Assembly (NCBI GenBank): GCA_963701265.1
Contig: OY969581.1
Span: forward strand, 1-64,000
Direction of reading: 5' to 3'
From: VRUE01 sp963701265
GTDB taxonomy: Bacteria > Actinomycetota > Thermoleophilia > Solirubrobacterales > 70-9
DNA: 64,000 nucleotides
Below the pieces are notes generated by a model, which was not told the origin of the DNA, did not search any database, and saw only the letters and a list, made by a program, of their open reading frames with translations. The number at the start of each line of letters is the position of its first letter. Positions within the stretch are counted from its first letter, which is position 1. Positions 33,535 through 41,693 of this stretch are shown piece by piece. A program made the position numbers and the translations under genes.

Positions 33535-34855
33535 GACGCGGATGCTGCTGCGCAACGCCGAAGACCCGGCGCTGCCCACGATCGACGGCTACAAGGGCTA
33601 CGGCGGCTACGCCTCGCTGGAGAGGGCCTACAAGGAGATGGAGGCCGAGCAGGTCCTGAAAGAGCTCGAAGACTCGGGGCTGCGCGGGCGCGGCGGCGCT
33701 GGCTTCTCGATGGGCAAGAAGGCCTCCTTCCTGCCCCGCGGCGAGATGAACAAGTACCTCTGCTGCAACGCGGATGAGTCCGAGCCGGGCGCCTTCAAGG
33801 ACCGCGAGCTGATGCAGCGCAACCCGCACCAGCTGATCGAGGGGATCGCGATCGCCGCCCTCGCCGCCGGCGCCGGCCACGCCTTCATCTTCATCCGCGG
33901 CGAGTACGACTCGCAGGCCGACATCCTCGACGCCGCCGTCGCCGAGGCCTACGAGGCGGGCTACCTCGGCAAAGACATCCTCGGCTCCCACCACGACCTC
34001 GAGCTGGTCGTCCACCGCGGCGCCGGCGCCTACATCTGCGGCGAGGAGACGGCGCTGCTCGACGCGCTCGAGGGCAAGCGCGGCAACCCGCGCCTGAAGC
34101 CCCCCTTCCCGGCGGTGCAGGGCCTCTACGGCGGGCCGACCCTGATCAACAACGTCGAGACGCTCTCCAACGTTCCGCACATCGTCAGCAACGGCGCCGA
34201 GTGGTTCAAGGGCTTCGGCACCGAGCAGTCGCCCGGCACCAAGGTGGTCTCGGTCTCCGGCTGCGTGCAGCGACCCGGCAACTACGAGGTCGAGCTCGGC
34301 ATCCCGACCCGCGAGCTGATCATGGACCTGGCCGGCGGCCCGCTGGAGGGGCGCGAGGTCAAGGCCTTCTACCCCGGCGGCTCCTCCTCCCCCGTGCTCA
34401 GGGCCGAGGAAGGTATCGACCTCCCCTACTCCTTCGAGGCGATGGCCGAGGCGGGCTCGATGCTCGGCTCGGGCTCGATCATCGTCGCCGACGATCGTGT
34501 CTCGATCCCGCACATGGCGCTGCGTACGGCGCGCTTCTACCACCACGAGTCCTGCGGCAAGTGCACCCCCTGCCGCGAGGGCACCAACTGGACGGTGAAG
34601 ATGCTGGAACGGGTGGTGCGCGGCGAGGCGACGCCGATGGACCTCGACATCGTCGCCTCGGTGCAGGAGAACATCATCGGCCACTGCCTCTGCGTGCTCG
34701 GCGACTCGATGGCGATGCCGGTCGGGGCGATGGTGCGCAAGTTCCGCGACGAGTTCGAGGACGTGATCGCCGCGGCGAGCGAAGACGAGACGGCGGTCGG
34801 CGAGCGGCTCCCAGTCGTGCAGGGCGCGCCCGAGACCCTGGGGGCGGCGACGTGA
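33527..34855 (+). CDS. nuoF: NADH-quinone oxidoreductase subunit F
   Basis: 442 aa. The NADH- and FMN-binding subunit. LRGRGGAGFSMGKK is the NADH/FMN loop, NADESEPGAFKDRELM and ICGEETALLDALEGKRGNPR line the flavin, and the [4Fe-4S] cluster N3 is held by ESCGKCTPCREGT plus the cysteine in IIGHCLCVLGD. The tail beyond the family end (SEDETAVGERLPVVQGAPETL) is short and acidic. It overlaps nuoE by 8 bp and nuoG by 4 bp. Confidence 0.96.
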   Translation: MPETRMLLRNAEDPALPTIDGYKGYGGYASLERAYKEMEAEQVLKELEDSGLRGRGGAGFSMGKKASFLPRGEMNKYLCCNADESEPGAFKDRELMQRNPHQLIEGIAIAALAAGAGHAFIFIRGEYDSQADILDAAVAEAYEAGYLGKDILGSHHDLELVVHRGAGAYICGEETALLDALEGKRGNPRLKPPFPAVQGLYGGPTLINNVETLSNVPHIVSNGAEWFKGFGTEQSPGTKVVSVSGCVQRPGNYEVELGIPTRELIMDLAGGPLEGREVKAFYPGGSSSPVLRAEEGIDLPYSFEAMAEAGSMLGSGSIIVADDRVSIPHMALRTARFYHHESCGKCTPCREGTNWTVKMLERVVRGEATPMDLDIVASVQENIIGHCLCVLGDSMAMPVGAMVRKFRDEFEDVIAAASEDETAVGERLPVVQGAPETLGAAT

Positions 34856-37332
34856 GCGGCAAAGAGATCAACCTGATCATCGACGGCCGCGAGGTCAGCG
34901 CGACCGAGGGGGAGATGCTCCACGACGCGGCCAAGCGGGGCGACGTCGAGATCCCGGTCTTCTGTTACGAGCCGAAGCTGGGCGAGCCGGTCGGCGCCTG
35001 CCGCATGTGCCTGGTTGAGATCGAGGGAATCCCGAAGCTGCAAACCTCCTGCTCGACCCCGGTGCGCGACGGCATGGTCGTCCACACCCGGACCGACCAG
35101 GTCAAGCACGCGCAGAGCGCCGTGGTCGAGTTCCTGCTCGTCAACCACCCGCTCGACTGCCCGGTCTGCGACAAGGGCGGCGAGTGCCCGCTGCAGGACA
35201 TCTCGATGGGTTGGGGGCCCGGCAAGAGCCGGATGACCGACCAGAAGCGCCACTTCGAGAAGCCGATCGAGCTCTCGCCCCTGGTCGCGATCGACCGCGA
35301 GCGCTGCATCCTCTGCTACCGCTGCGTGCGCTTCAGCCAGGAGGTGGCCGAGGACGAGCAGCTGCAGCTGCTCGAGCGCGGCGACCGCACCTTCGTCGGC
35401 ACCTTCGACGACCGCCCCTACGTGGCGCCCTTCCACGGCAACATCACCGACCTCTGCCCGGTCGGGGCGCTGACCAACTACACCTACCGCTTCCGCGCCC
35501 GGCCCTGGGACATCGAGCAGGCCGGCTCGGTCTGCACGCTCTGCCCGAGCCAGTGCAACGTCAGCTTCACCGTCCGCGACGAGCAGGTGAAGCGGGTGAT
35601 CGCCCGCGACAACGCCGACGTCGACGACGGCTGGCTCTGCGACCGCGGCCGCTACGGCTTCGAGATGTTCAATGCCGAGGAGCGGGTGCGGGGGCCGCGG
35701 TTGCGCGGCGGCGTTGAGGCGAGCTGGGAGCAGGCCATCGCCAAGGCCGCCGCGGCGCTGAAGCACGGCGGCGCCCAGAGCGCGGCGATCGTCGACGACG
35801 CCTCCAACGAGGAGGGCTACCTGATCCAGCGCATCATGCGCGAGGCGCTCGGCTCGCCCAACATCGACTCACGCCCCTCGCGCGGCCCCGGCCGCGAGGC
35901 CCTGGTGCGGCTGGCCCAGCCCGAGATCAGCGCCCGGGTCCGCGACATCGACGACGCCGCCGCGATCCTCGTCGTCGGCACCGACCCCCTGCACAGCAGC
36001 CCGATTCTCGACCTGCGCATCCGCAAGGCGATCCGCCGCAACGGCGCCAAGCTGGCGGTGGCGACCGAAGCGCCGACGACGCTGGACGGCGGCGCCACCG
36101 CGGTCGCCCGCTACGCGCCCGGCGGCGCCGACGCCTTCCTCACCGAGCTGGCGGGCGACCTGGGCAACCCAGGCCAGGGTGAGTCCGCGGAGATCGCCGA
36201 GACCCTCCGCGATGCCGAGTCCGTCGTCGTCATCTGGGGCGACCGCATCGGCCGCGAGGGCGAAGGCGCCACCACCGCCCTCCTCGACTTGGCCGCCGCC
36301 CTGGACCTCGCCGGCCAAGACGGCTCGGGCCTCCTCGAAGTCCCCGACTTCACCAACGCCCGCGGCCTGCGCGAGGTCGGCTGCCTCCCCGACGCCGGCC
36401 CGGGCCTCAGCGTCAATCACCCTCCCTTGACTACCTCAGAGGTGGCAAAGGGAGGGAGCATCGGAATGGCGACCGAGGAGATCCGCGCCGCGCTGGAGTC
36501 AGGGGACCTGAAGACGCTCGTGTTGTTTGGCGTCGACCCCCTGCGCGACTTCCCGGACACCGAAGCGTGGAAGCGAGCCCTGGCGGCGGCAGACCACATC
36601 GTCGCCTTCTCAACGTTCGAGACCGCGACAACCGCCATGGCCGACGTCGTCTTCCCGCTGGAGACGCACGCGGAGAAAGACGGAACCGTCACGCACCCCG
36701 ACGGCCGCTTGCAGCGCGTCCGCCCCAGCGCCTCGCGCCCAGGTGACATCCGCCCGAACTGGGGAGTGCTCGCGGAGCTCTCGCTCGCCTTGGGCCACGA
36801 CACCGGCATCTCATCTCAGCCTTCAGCCTTCGCCGCCCTCGCCGAAGCCGTCCCGTTCTACTCCGGCATCACCGACTCGGACATCGGGGGCCGCGGTATC
36901 CGCTGGCAAGAGACCCCCGCTCGCGCAAACGTGCCTGAGCCGACTGAGGCGTCCGGGACCGGGCCCCCAAAACACTCCAGCGAGGCTCCTGCCGAGCGTT
37001 TTGGGGACCCGGTCCCGGACGCCCTAGCCCTCAGCACCTACCGCGACCTATGGGTCGGCCCAATCACCGAGCTGAACCCGCCCCTGCGCTTCCTGGCTCC
37101 ACAGCAACAGGTAGCCCTCTCCCTCGCTGACGCCGACCGCCTGAACCTGAGTGCTGGTGATGAGGTCACGGTCTCTCAGAACGGCACGAGCGTCCAAGCG
37201 AAGGTCTCAATCAAGGAGCGGGTGCCGGAGGGGGTCTGCTTCCTGATCGAGGGCGTAGCTGACGGCAACGCCAACGCGCTGCTCAACGGCAGCCCCGTCA
37301 GCGTCCAAATCGAGAAGATCCCCGCCCCGTGA
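34852..37332 (+). CDS. nuoG: NADH-quinone oxidoreductase subunit G
   Basis: 826 aa from the GTG that overlaps the nuoF stop. The N-terminal ferredoxin domain ligates N1b (CYEPK...GACRMC...SCSTPV). DCPVCDKGGECPLQD and RCILCYRCVRF carry N5/N4. The molybdopterin-like domain keeps the extra N7 ligands CTLCPSQC and WLCDRGR. The last third carries two palindromic insertions: residues coded at about 36421-36455 (HPPLTTSEVAKGG) and a 76-bp palindrome (36948-37023). Both are in frame in poorly conserved linkers. The C-terminal molybdopterin-dinucleotide-type domain is still present, so the protein is probably functional. Confidence 0.94.
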   Translation: MSGKEINLIIDGREVSATEGEMLHDAAKRGDVEIPVFCYEPKLGEPVGACRMCLVEIEGIPKLQTSCSTPVRDGMVVHTRTDQVKHAQSAVVEFLLVNHPLDCPVCDKGGECPLQDISMGWGPGKSRMTDQKRHFEKPIELSPLVAIDRERCILCYRCVRFSQEVAEDEQLQLLERGDRTFVGTFDDRPYVAPFHGNITDLCPVGALTNYTYRFRARPWDIEQAGSVCTLCPSQCNVSFTVRDEQVKRVIARDNADVDDGWLCDRGRYGFEMFNAEERVRGPRLRGGVEASWEQAIAKAAAALKHGGAQSAAIVDDASNEEGYLIQRIMREALGSPNIDSRPSRGPGREALVRLAQPEISARVRDIDDAAAILVVGTDPLHSSPILDLRIRKAIRRNGAKLAVATEAPTTLDGGATAVARYAPGGADAFLTELAGDLGNPGQGESAEIAETLRDAESVVVIWGDRIGREGEGATTALLDLAAALDLAGQDGSGLLEVPDFTNARGLREVGCLPDAGPGLSVNHPPLTTSEVAKGGSIGMATEEIRAALESGDLKTLVLFGVDPLRDFPDTEAWKRALAAADHIVAFSTFETATTAMADVVFPLETHAEKDGTVTHPDGRLQRVRPSASRPGDIRPNWGVLAELSLALGHDTGISSQPSAFAALAEAVPFYSGITDSDIGGRGIRWQETPARANVPEPTEASGTGPPKHSSEAPAERFGDPVPDALALSTYRDLWVGPITELNPPLRFLAPQQQVALSLADADRLNLSAGDEVTVSQNGTSVQAKVSIKERVPEGVCFLIEGVADGNANALLNGSPVSVQIEKIPAP
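36421..36455. repeat. Near-palindrome inside nuoG
   Basis: CCTCCCTTGACTACCTC and GAGGTGGCAAAGGGAGG pair at 14 of 17 positions around a single base, giving a 35-bp near-palindrome. In frame it encodes PPLTTSEVAKGG. Nearby coding has fewer symmetric stretches of this length. Confidence 0.68.
36948..37023. repeat. In-frame 76-bp palindromic element inside nuoG
   Basis: Arms of 30 nt at 36948-36977 and 36994-37023 pair at 28 of 30 positions around a 16-nt loop. They begin with GGCGTCCGGGACCGGG and end with CCGGTCCCGGACGCC. The reading frame stays open, and the element encodes about 25 low-complexity Gly/Pro/Ala/Ser residues in a linker. This resembles palindromic elements that insert in coding genes. 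Confidence 0.82.
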
Positions 37333-38330
37333 TGCTGCCGATCGCCGATACCCAGTTCGTCGAAGCCACCTGGATCATGGTGGTCAAGAGCCTGGTCATC
37401 TTCGGCGTGATCTTCGGCATCCTGCCGCTGATGACGGTCCTCGAGCGCAAGCTGATCGGCCGCTTCCAGCACCGCTACGGTCCCAATCGCGTCGGCCCCT
37501 TCGGCCTGATGCAGCCGCTGGCCGATGTCGGCAAGCTGCTCTCCAAGGAGGCCTTCCGCCCGGCCAACGCGATCCCGACCCTGTTCATCCTCGGGCCTCT
37601 GCTGCCGGTCCTCTCCGGTGTGCTGGCCCTGGCGATCCTCCCCTGGGGCGACGTGCAGGACGGCGTCGGCCTCTACGGGATCGACGTGCCGATCGGCATC
37701 CTCTACTTCTTCGCCGTCGGCTCGATCGCCTTCTACGGCCTGCTGCTCGGCGGCTGGTCCTCGGGCTCCAAGTACAGCCTGCTCGGGGCGATGCGCGGCG
37801 CTGCCCAGCTGATCTCCTACGAGGTCTCGATGGGCCTGGCGCTGCTCGGCGTGATCATGATGGGCGGCTCGCTCTCGCTGGTCGACATCGTCCACGCCCA
37901 GGGCGGCCTCTGGTTCATCTTTCCCCAGTTCGTCGGCTTCCTGATCTTCATGCTGGCCGGCTTCGCCGAGACCAACCGCACCCCGTTCGACATGCCCGAG
38001 GCCGACGCCGAACTGGTCCAGGGCTTCATGACCGAGTACGGCGGCATGCGCTTCGGCAGCTTCCTCCTGGTCGAATACATGGAGATCCTGGTCGTCTCCG
38101 GCGTCGCCGCGGCGATGTTCCTCGGCGGCTGGATGGGCCCGGGGCCGAGCTTCCTCGACCCGATCTGGATGCTGGCCAAGATGCTCGGCCTCGTCCTCGT
38201 CTTCATCTGGGTGCGGGCGACGCTGCCGCGCCTGCGCTACGACCAGCTGATGAGCCTGGGCTGGAAGATCCTGCTGCCGCTGGCGACGCTCAACGTGCTC
38301 GTCACCGCGGTCCTGGTGGTGACCACATGA
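37332..38330 (+). CDS. nuoH: NADH-quinone oxidoreductase subunit H
   Basis: 332 aa, eight predicted transmembrane helices; it closes the quinone tunnel against NuoB/D. The family signatures are GRFQHRYGPNRVGPFGLMQPLADVGKL near the N-terminus, GLLLGGWSSGSKYSLLGAMRGAAQLISYEV, and FAETNRTPFDMPEADAELVQGFMTEYGGMRF in the fifth loop. The ATG at 37332 overlaps the nuoG stop; a GTG one codon earlier is equally possible. It overlaps nuoI by 4 bp. Confidence 0.96.
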   Translation: MLPIADTQFVEATWIMVVKSLVIFGVIFGILPLMTVLERKLIGRFQHRYGPNRVGPFGLMQPLADVGKLLSKEAFRPANAIPTLFILGPLLPVLSGVLALAILPWGDVQDGVGLYGIDVPIGILYFFAVGSIAFYGLLLGGWSSGSKYSLLGAMRGAAQLISYEVSMGLALLGVIMMGGSLSLVDIVHAQGGLWFIFPQFVGFLIFMLAGFAETNRTPFDMPEADAELVQGFMTEYGGMRFGSFLLVEYMEILVVSGVAAAMFLGGWMGPGPSFLDPIWMLAKMLGLVLVFIWVRATLPRLRYDQLMSLGWKILLPLATLNVLVTAVLVVTT

Positions 38331-38872
38331 GCGGCGAGTTCCCCTACTTGAAAGACGACAGCGTGGTCGAGGTCCAGCGCGGGCCCGAGCCGGGCGGCGT
38401 CGGCGGCGCCTACCGCGCCTTCGGCGAGACGCTGCGCGGGCTGAAGACGACGATGGCGCGGCTGATCGAGGGCCCGATGACGATCGAGTACCCCGAGGAG
38501 AAGACGCCGGTCTACCCGCGCTTCCGCGGCCGCCACAAGCTGCACAAGTTCGAGGACAGCCACCTCGAGAAGTGCGTCGGCTGCTCGCTCTGCGCTGCCG
38601 CCTGCCCGGCCGACTGCATCCGCGTCGTCGCCGCCGAGAACATTCCCGGCGAACGGGTCTCGGCCGGCGAGCGCTACGCCGCCGTCTACGAGATCAACCT
38701 CTCGCGCTGCATCTTCTGCGGCTACTGCGAGATCGCCTGCCCCTTCGACGCGATCACGATGGGCCACGACTACGAGATGGCCGACTACGACCGCACCAAC
38801 CTGATCTTCACCAAGGAGATGCTGCTCGCCGAGCCGATCGAGCGCACTCCGCTGCGGGCAGAGGGCGAGTAG
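38327..38872 (+). CDS. nuoI: NADH-quinone oxidoreductase subunit I
   Basis: 181 aa. Two [4Fe-4S] clusters (N6a and N6b) are held by KCVGCSLCAAACPADCI and RCIFCGYCEIACPFDAI. YEIADYDR-type ending (YEMADYDRTNLIFTKEMLLAEP) is the family C-terminal signature. The N-terminal 60 residues hold amphipathic helices that lie on the membrane. It overlaps nuoH by 4 bp and ends directly before the nuoJ ATG. Confidence 0.96.
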   Translation: MSGEFPYLKDDSVVEVQRGPEPGGVGGAYRAFGETLRGLKTTMARLIEGPMTIEYPEEKTPVYPRFRGRHKLHKFEDSHLEKCVGCSLCAAACPADCIRVVAAENIPGERVSAGERYAAVYEINLSRCIFCGYCEIACPFDAITMGHDYEMADYDRTNLIFTKEMLLAEPIERTPLRAEGE

Positions 38873-39391
38873 ATGGAAGCGATCCTCTTCTTCGCGGCAG
38901 CGCTCGGCGCCCTCGGCGGCGCGGTCGGCGTCGTCGCCATGCGCAACCCCTTCTACGGCGTCCTCGCCCTGATCGTCCACCTCTTCTCGCTGGCGGTCCT
39001 CTTCCTGCTGCTCAGCTCCGCCTTCGTCGCCGCGGCCCAGGTCGTCGTCTACGCCGGCGCCGTAATGGTCCTCTACGTCTTCGTAGTCGCCTACGTGGGC
39101 GGCGACACCGAGTCCGCCTGGGAGCCGATCCCGGGCCAGCGCTTCCTTGCCCCCCTCCTCGGCGCCGCTCTCTTCATCGAGCTCTCAATCGCCGTGTTGA
39201 GCTCCTCGCTGATGGCATTGGGAACGCATGGACCTGACGTCAAGTCCGGCTTCGGCGACCCCGCAGCAATCGGCAAGCTGCTCTTGGAACGGTTCCTGCT
39301 GCCTTTCGAGGCATCCTCGATCCTGCTGCTGCTGGCGGCCGTCGGAGCGGTCGTGCTGGCGAATCGCAAGCGCGAGGAGCCGACGCGATGA
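38873..39391 (+). CDS. nuoJ: NADH-quinone oxidoreductase subunit J
   Basis: 172 aa with five predicted transmembrane helices. The third helix contains FVAAAQVVVYAGAVMVLYVFV, the pi-bulge helix known to rotate during the proton-pumping cycle. It keeps the conserved sequence NPFYGVLALIVHLFSLAVLFLLL. The start directly abuts the nuoI stop, one of only two junctions in the operon without overlap. It overlaps nuoK by 4 bp. Confidence 0.94.
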   Translation: MEAILFFAAALGALGGAVGVVAMRNPFYGVLALIVHLFSLAVLFLLLSSAFVAAAQVVVYAGAVMVLYVFVVAYVGGDTESAWEPIPGQRFLAPLLGAALFIELSIAVLSSSLMALGTHGPDVKSGFGDPAAIGKLLLERFLLPFEASSILLLLAAVGAVVLANRKREEPTR

Positions 39392-39687
39392 ACATCGAGT
39401 GGTACATCGTCCTCTCGTCCCTGCTCTTCGCCGTAGGAGCGATGGGGATTCTGATCCGGCGCAGCCCGGTGGTCATCCTTCTGTGCCTCGAGCTCATGCT
39501 CAACGCCGGCAACCTCGCGCTGGTCGCCTTCAGCCGCATGGTTGGCAATCAGCAAGGGCAGGTGTTCGCGATCGTCGTCATGGTCGTCGCCGCCTGCGAG
39601 GTCGTCATCGGCCTCGGCTTGATCGTGGCGATCTTCCGCCGCAAGCTGCCGCTCGACGTCGATGAGCTGAGGGAGCTGCGCGGGTGA
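39388..39687 (+). CDS. nuoK: NADH-quinone oxidoreductase subunit K
   Basis: 99 aa, three transmembrane helices. Conserved glutamates inside the membrane are visible in LLCLELMLNAGNL and in VVAACEVVIGLGLIVAIF. These form part of the central proton axis. Length and order match the MnhC/NuoK family. The gene overlaps nuoJ and nuoL by 4 bp each. Confidence 0.95.
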   Translation: MNIEWYIVLSSLLFAVGAMGILIRRSPVVILLCLELMLNAGNLALVAFSRMVGNQQGQVFAIVVMVVAACEVVIGLGLIVAIFRRKLPLDVDELRELRG

Positions 39688-41693
39688 GCGCCACCGCCTG
39701 GGCCTGGTTGGTCCTGCTCTTCCCGCTGGTCGGCTCGATCGCGATCGCGCTCGGCTTCAAGACGCTGCCCGCGAAGGCCGCCGGTGCGATCGGCACGGCC
39801 GCGATCGGCCTCGCCTTCCTCTGCGGCGTCGCCGCTCTCGTCAGCCTGCTCGGCGAGCACCCCGAGGCGCGCCACCACGCCTCCTCGCTCTGGGACTACG
39901 CCAGCGTCGCCGGCCTCGACATCAAGCTCGGCATCTTCGTCGACCCGCTCTCGGTCTTCATGGTCCTGATCGTCACCGGCGTCTCGACCCTGATCCACCT
40001 CTACTCGTTCGGCTACATGCAGTCAGACCAGGGCTACCACCGCTTCTTCAGCTACCTCAACTTCTTCGTCTTCTCGATGCTGCTGCTCGTCCTCGCCGGC
40101 AACTTCGTCCTGCTGATCGTCGGCTGGGCCTTCGTCGGCTTCGCCTCCTACGCGCTGATCAGCTTCTGGTACCGGCGGGGGACGGCGACCAAGGCCGGGA
40201 TGAAGGCCTTCGTGATCAACGTCGTCGGCGACATCGGCCTCGTCCTCGCCGCCTTCCTGATCTTCCGTGAACTCGGGACCTTCGAATACAGCGAGGTCTT
40301 CGCCAAGGCACCCGAGGTCTTCAGCACCAACGAGTGGACGATCACGGCGATCTGCCTGCTGCTCCTCGTCGGCGCCTTCGCCAAGTCGGCGCAGCTGCCC
40401 TTCCACACCTGGCTGCCCGACGCGATGGAGGGCCCGACCCCGGTCTCCTCGCTGATCCACGCGGCGACGATGGTCACCGCCGGCGTCTACCTGATCGCCC
40501 GCACCCACACGCTCTTCGTCCTCGCCCCCACCGCCGCCGACATCGCCGCCTTCGTCGGCCTGGCGACGCTGCTGGTCGCGGCGTCGATCGCGCTGGTGAT
40601 GACCGACCTGAAGCGGGCGATCGCCTACTCGACGATGAGCCAGATCGGCTACATGGTCGTCGGCGTCTCGATCGGCGCCTACAGCGCCGGCATGTTCCAC
40701 CTGATGACCCACGCCTTCTTCAAGGCACTGCTCTTCATGGCCGCCGGATCGATCATCGCCGCGATGGCCAACGAGCAGAACATCGACCGCATGTCCGGCT
40801 TTGGCAGGGCGATGCGCTTCACCTCGGTGACGATGCTCTGCGGCGGCCTCGCCCTCGCCGCCTTCCCCGGCACCTCGGGCTTCTTCTCCAAGGACGAGAT
40901 CCTCGCCTACGCCACCGCCCGCGGCGGCATGTACCTGATCTTCACCGTGCTCGGCTACTTCGGCGCCCTGCTGACCGCGATCTACACCTTCCGCCTGATC
41001 TTCCGCGTGCTGCCGGGCAAGCCGTGCCCGGAGGCGCAGGAGCTGATCGACAGCGGCCACGTCCACCACGCCCACCCCTTCAACCCGGCGACGGGAGAAG
41101 AGGAGGACACCGAGGTCGGCTTCCCCGGCGCCGATCACCACATCGCCGAGCAGTCGCTGCCGATGCGGATCGCGATGGGCGTGCTCGCCTTCGGCGCCCT
41201 CTTCGCCGGGCTGGTCCAGGTCCCCGGCGTCGATGACCTGGTGACCAAGTTCCTCGACCCGGTCTTCGCCGACTCGCCGCTGGCCGAGATCCACCCCTCG
41301 CTCGCCGCCGACTGGGTCGGGCTGGCGATCGGCGCAGCGATCTCGCTGGCCGGGATCGGCATCGCCTACTTCCTCTACGTGGCGCGGCCGGAGACGCCCG
41401 CGGCGCTGCAGAAGCGCTTCGGAGCCCTGCACACCTTCCTCTACAACAAGTGGTACTTCGACGAGGCGATCGACTTCCTGATCGTGCGCCCGGCGCTGGC
41501 GATCGGCCGCTTCGCCAACCGTGTCTTCGAGCGCTTCGTCGTCGACGGACTGGTCAGCGGCACCGAGGACGTCGTCAGCGGCGGCGGCCGCCTCGTCCGC
41601 GTCGTGCAGAGCGGCTTCGTGCGCAGCTACGCGCTGCTGCTGATCGTCGGCTTCGCCGGGCTCGCCCTCTACTTCCTGCTGAGCAGCTCATGA
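39684..41693 (+). CDS. nuoL: NADH-quinone oxidoreductase subunit L
   Basis: 669 aa, the distal antiporter-like proton-pumping subunit with about 16 helices plus the long lateral helix at the end. GWAFVGFASYALISFWYRR and KSAQLPFHTWLPDAMEGPTPVSSLIHAATMVTAGVYLIAR are the MrpA/NuoL signatures, with the key lysines in the latter. A hydrophilic loop (about 445-475, HVHHAHPFNPATGEEEDTEVGFPG) is His/Glu rich. GTG start, overlapping nuoK; it overlaps nuoM by 4 bp. Confidence 0.96.
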   Translation: MSATAWAWLVLLFPLVGSIAIALGFKTLPAKAAGAIGTAAIGLAFLCGVAALVSLLGEHPEARHHASSLWDYASVAGLDIKLGIFVDPLSVFMVLIVTGVSTLIHLYSFGYMQSDQGYHRFFSYLNFFVFSMLLLVLAGNFVLLIVGWAFVGFASYALISFWYRRGTATKAGMKAFVINVVGDIGLVLAAFLIFRELGTFEYSEVFAKAPEVFSTNEWTITAICLLLLVGAFAKSAQLPFHTWLPDAMEGPTPVSSLIHAATMVTAGVYLIARTHTLFVLAPTAADIAAFVGLATLLVAASIALVMTDLKRAIAYSTMSQIGYMVVGVSIGAYSAGMFHLMTHAFFKALLFMAAGSIIAAMANEQNIDRMSGFGRAMRFTSVTMLCGGLALAAFPGTSGFFSKDEILAYATARGGMYLIFTVLGYFGALLTAIYTFRLIFRVLPGKPCPEAQELIDSGHVHHAHPFNPATGEEEDTEVGFPGADHHIAEQSLPMRIAMGVLAFGALFAGLVQVPGVDDLVTKFLDPVFADSPLAEIHPSLAADWVGLAIGAAISLAGIGIAYFLYVARPETPAALQKRFGALHTFLYNKWYFDEAIDFLIVRPALAIGRFANRVFERFVVDGLVSGTEDVVSGGGRLVRVVQSGFVRSYALLLIVGFAGLALYFLLSSS

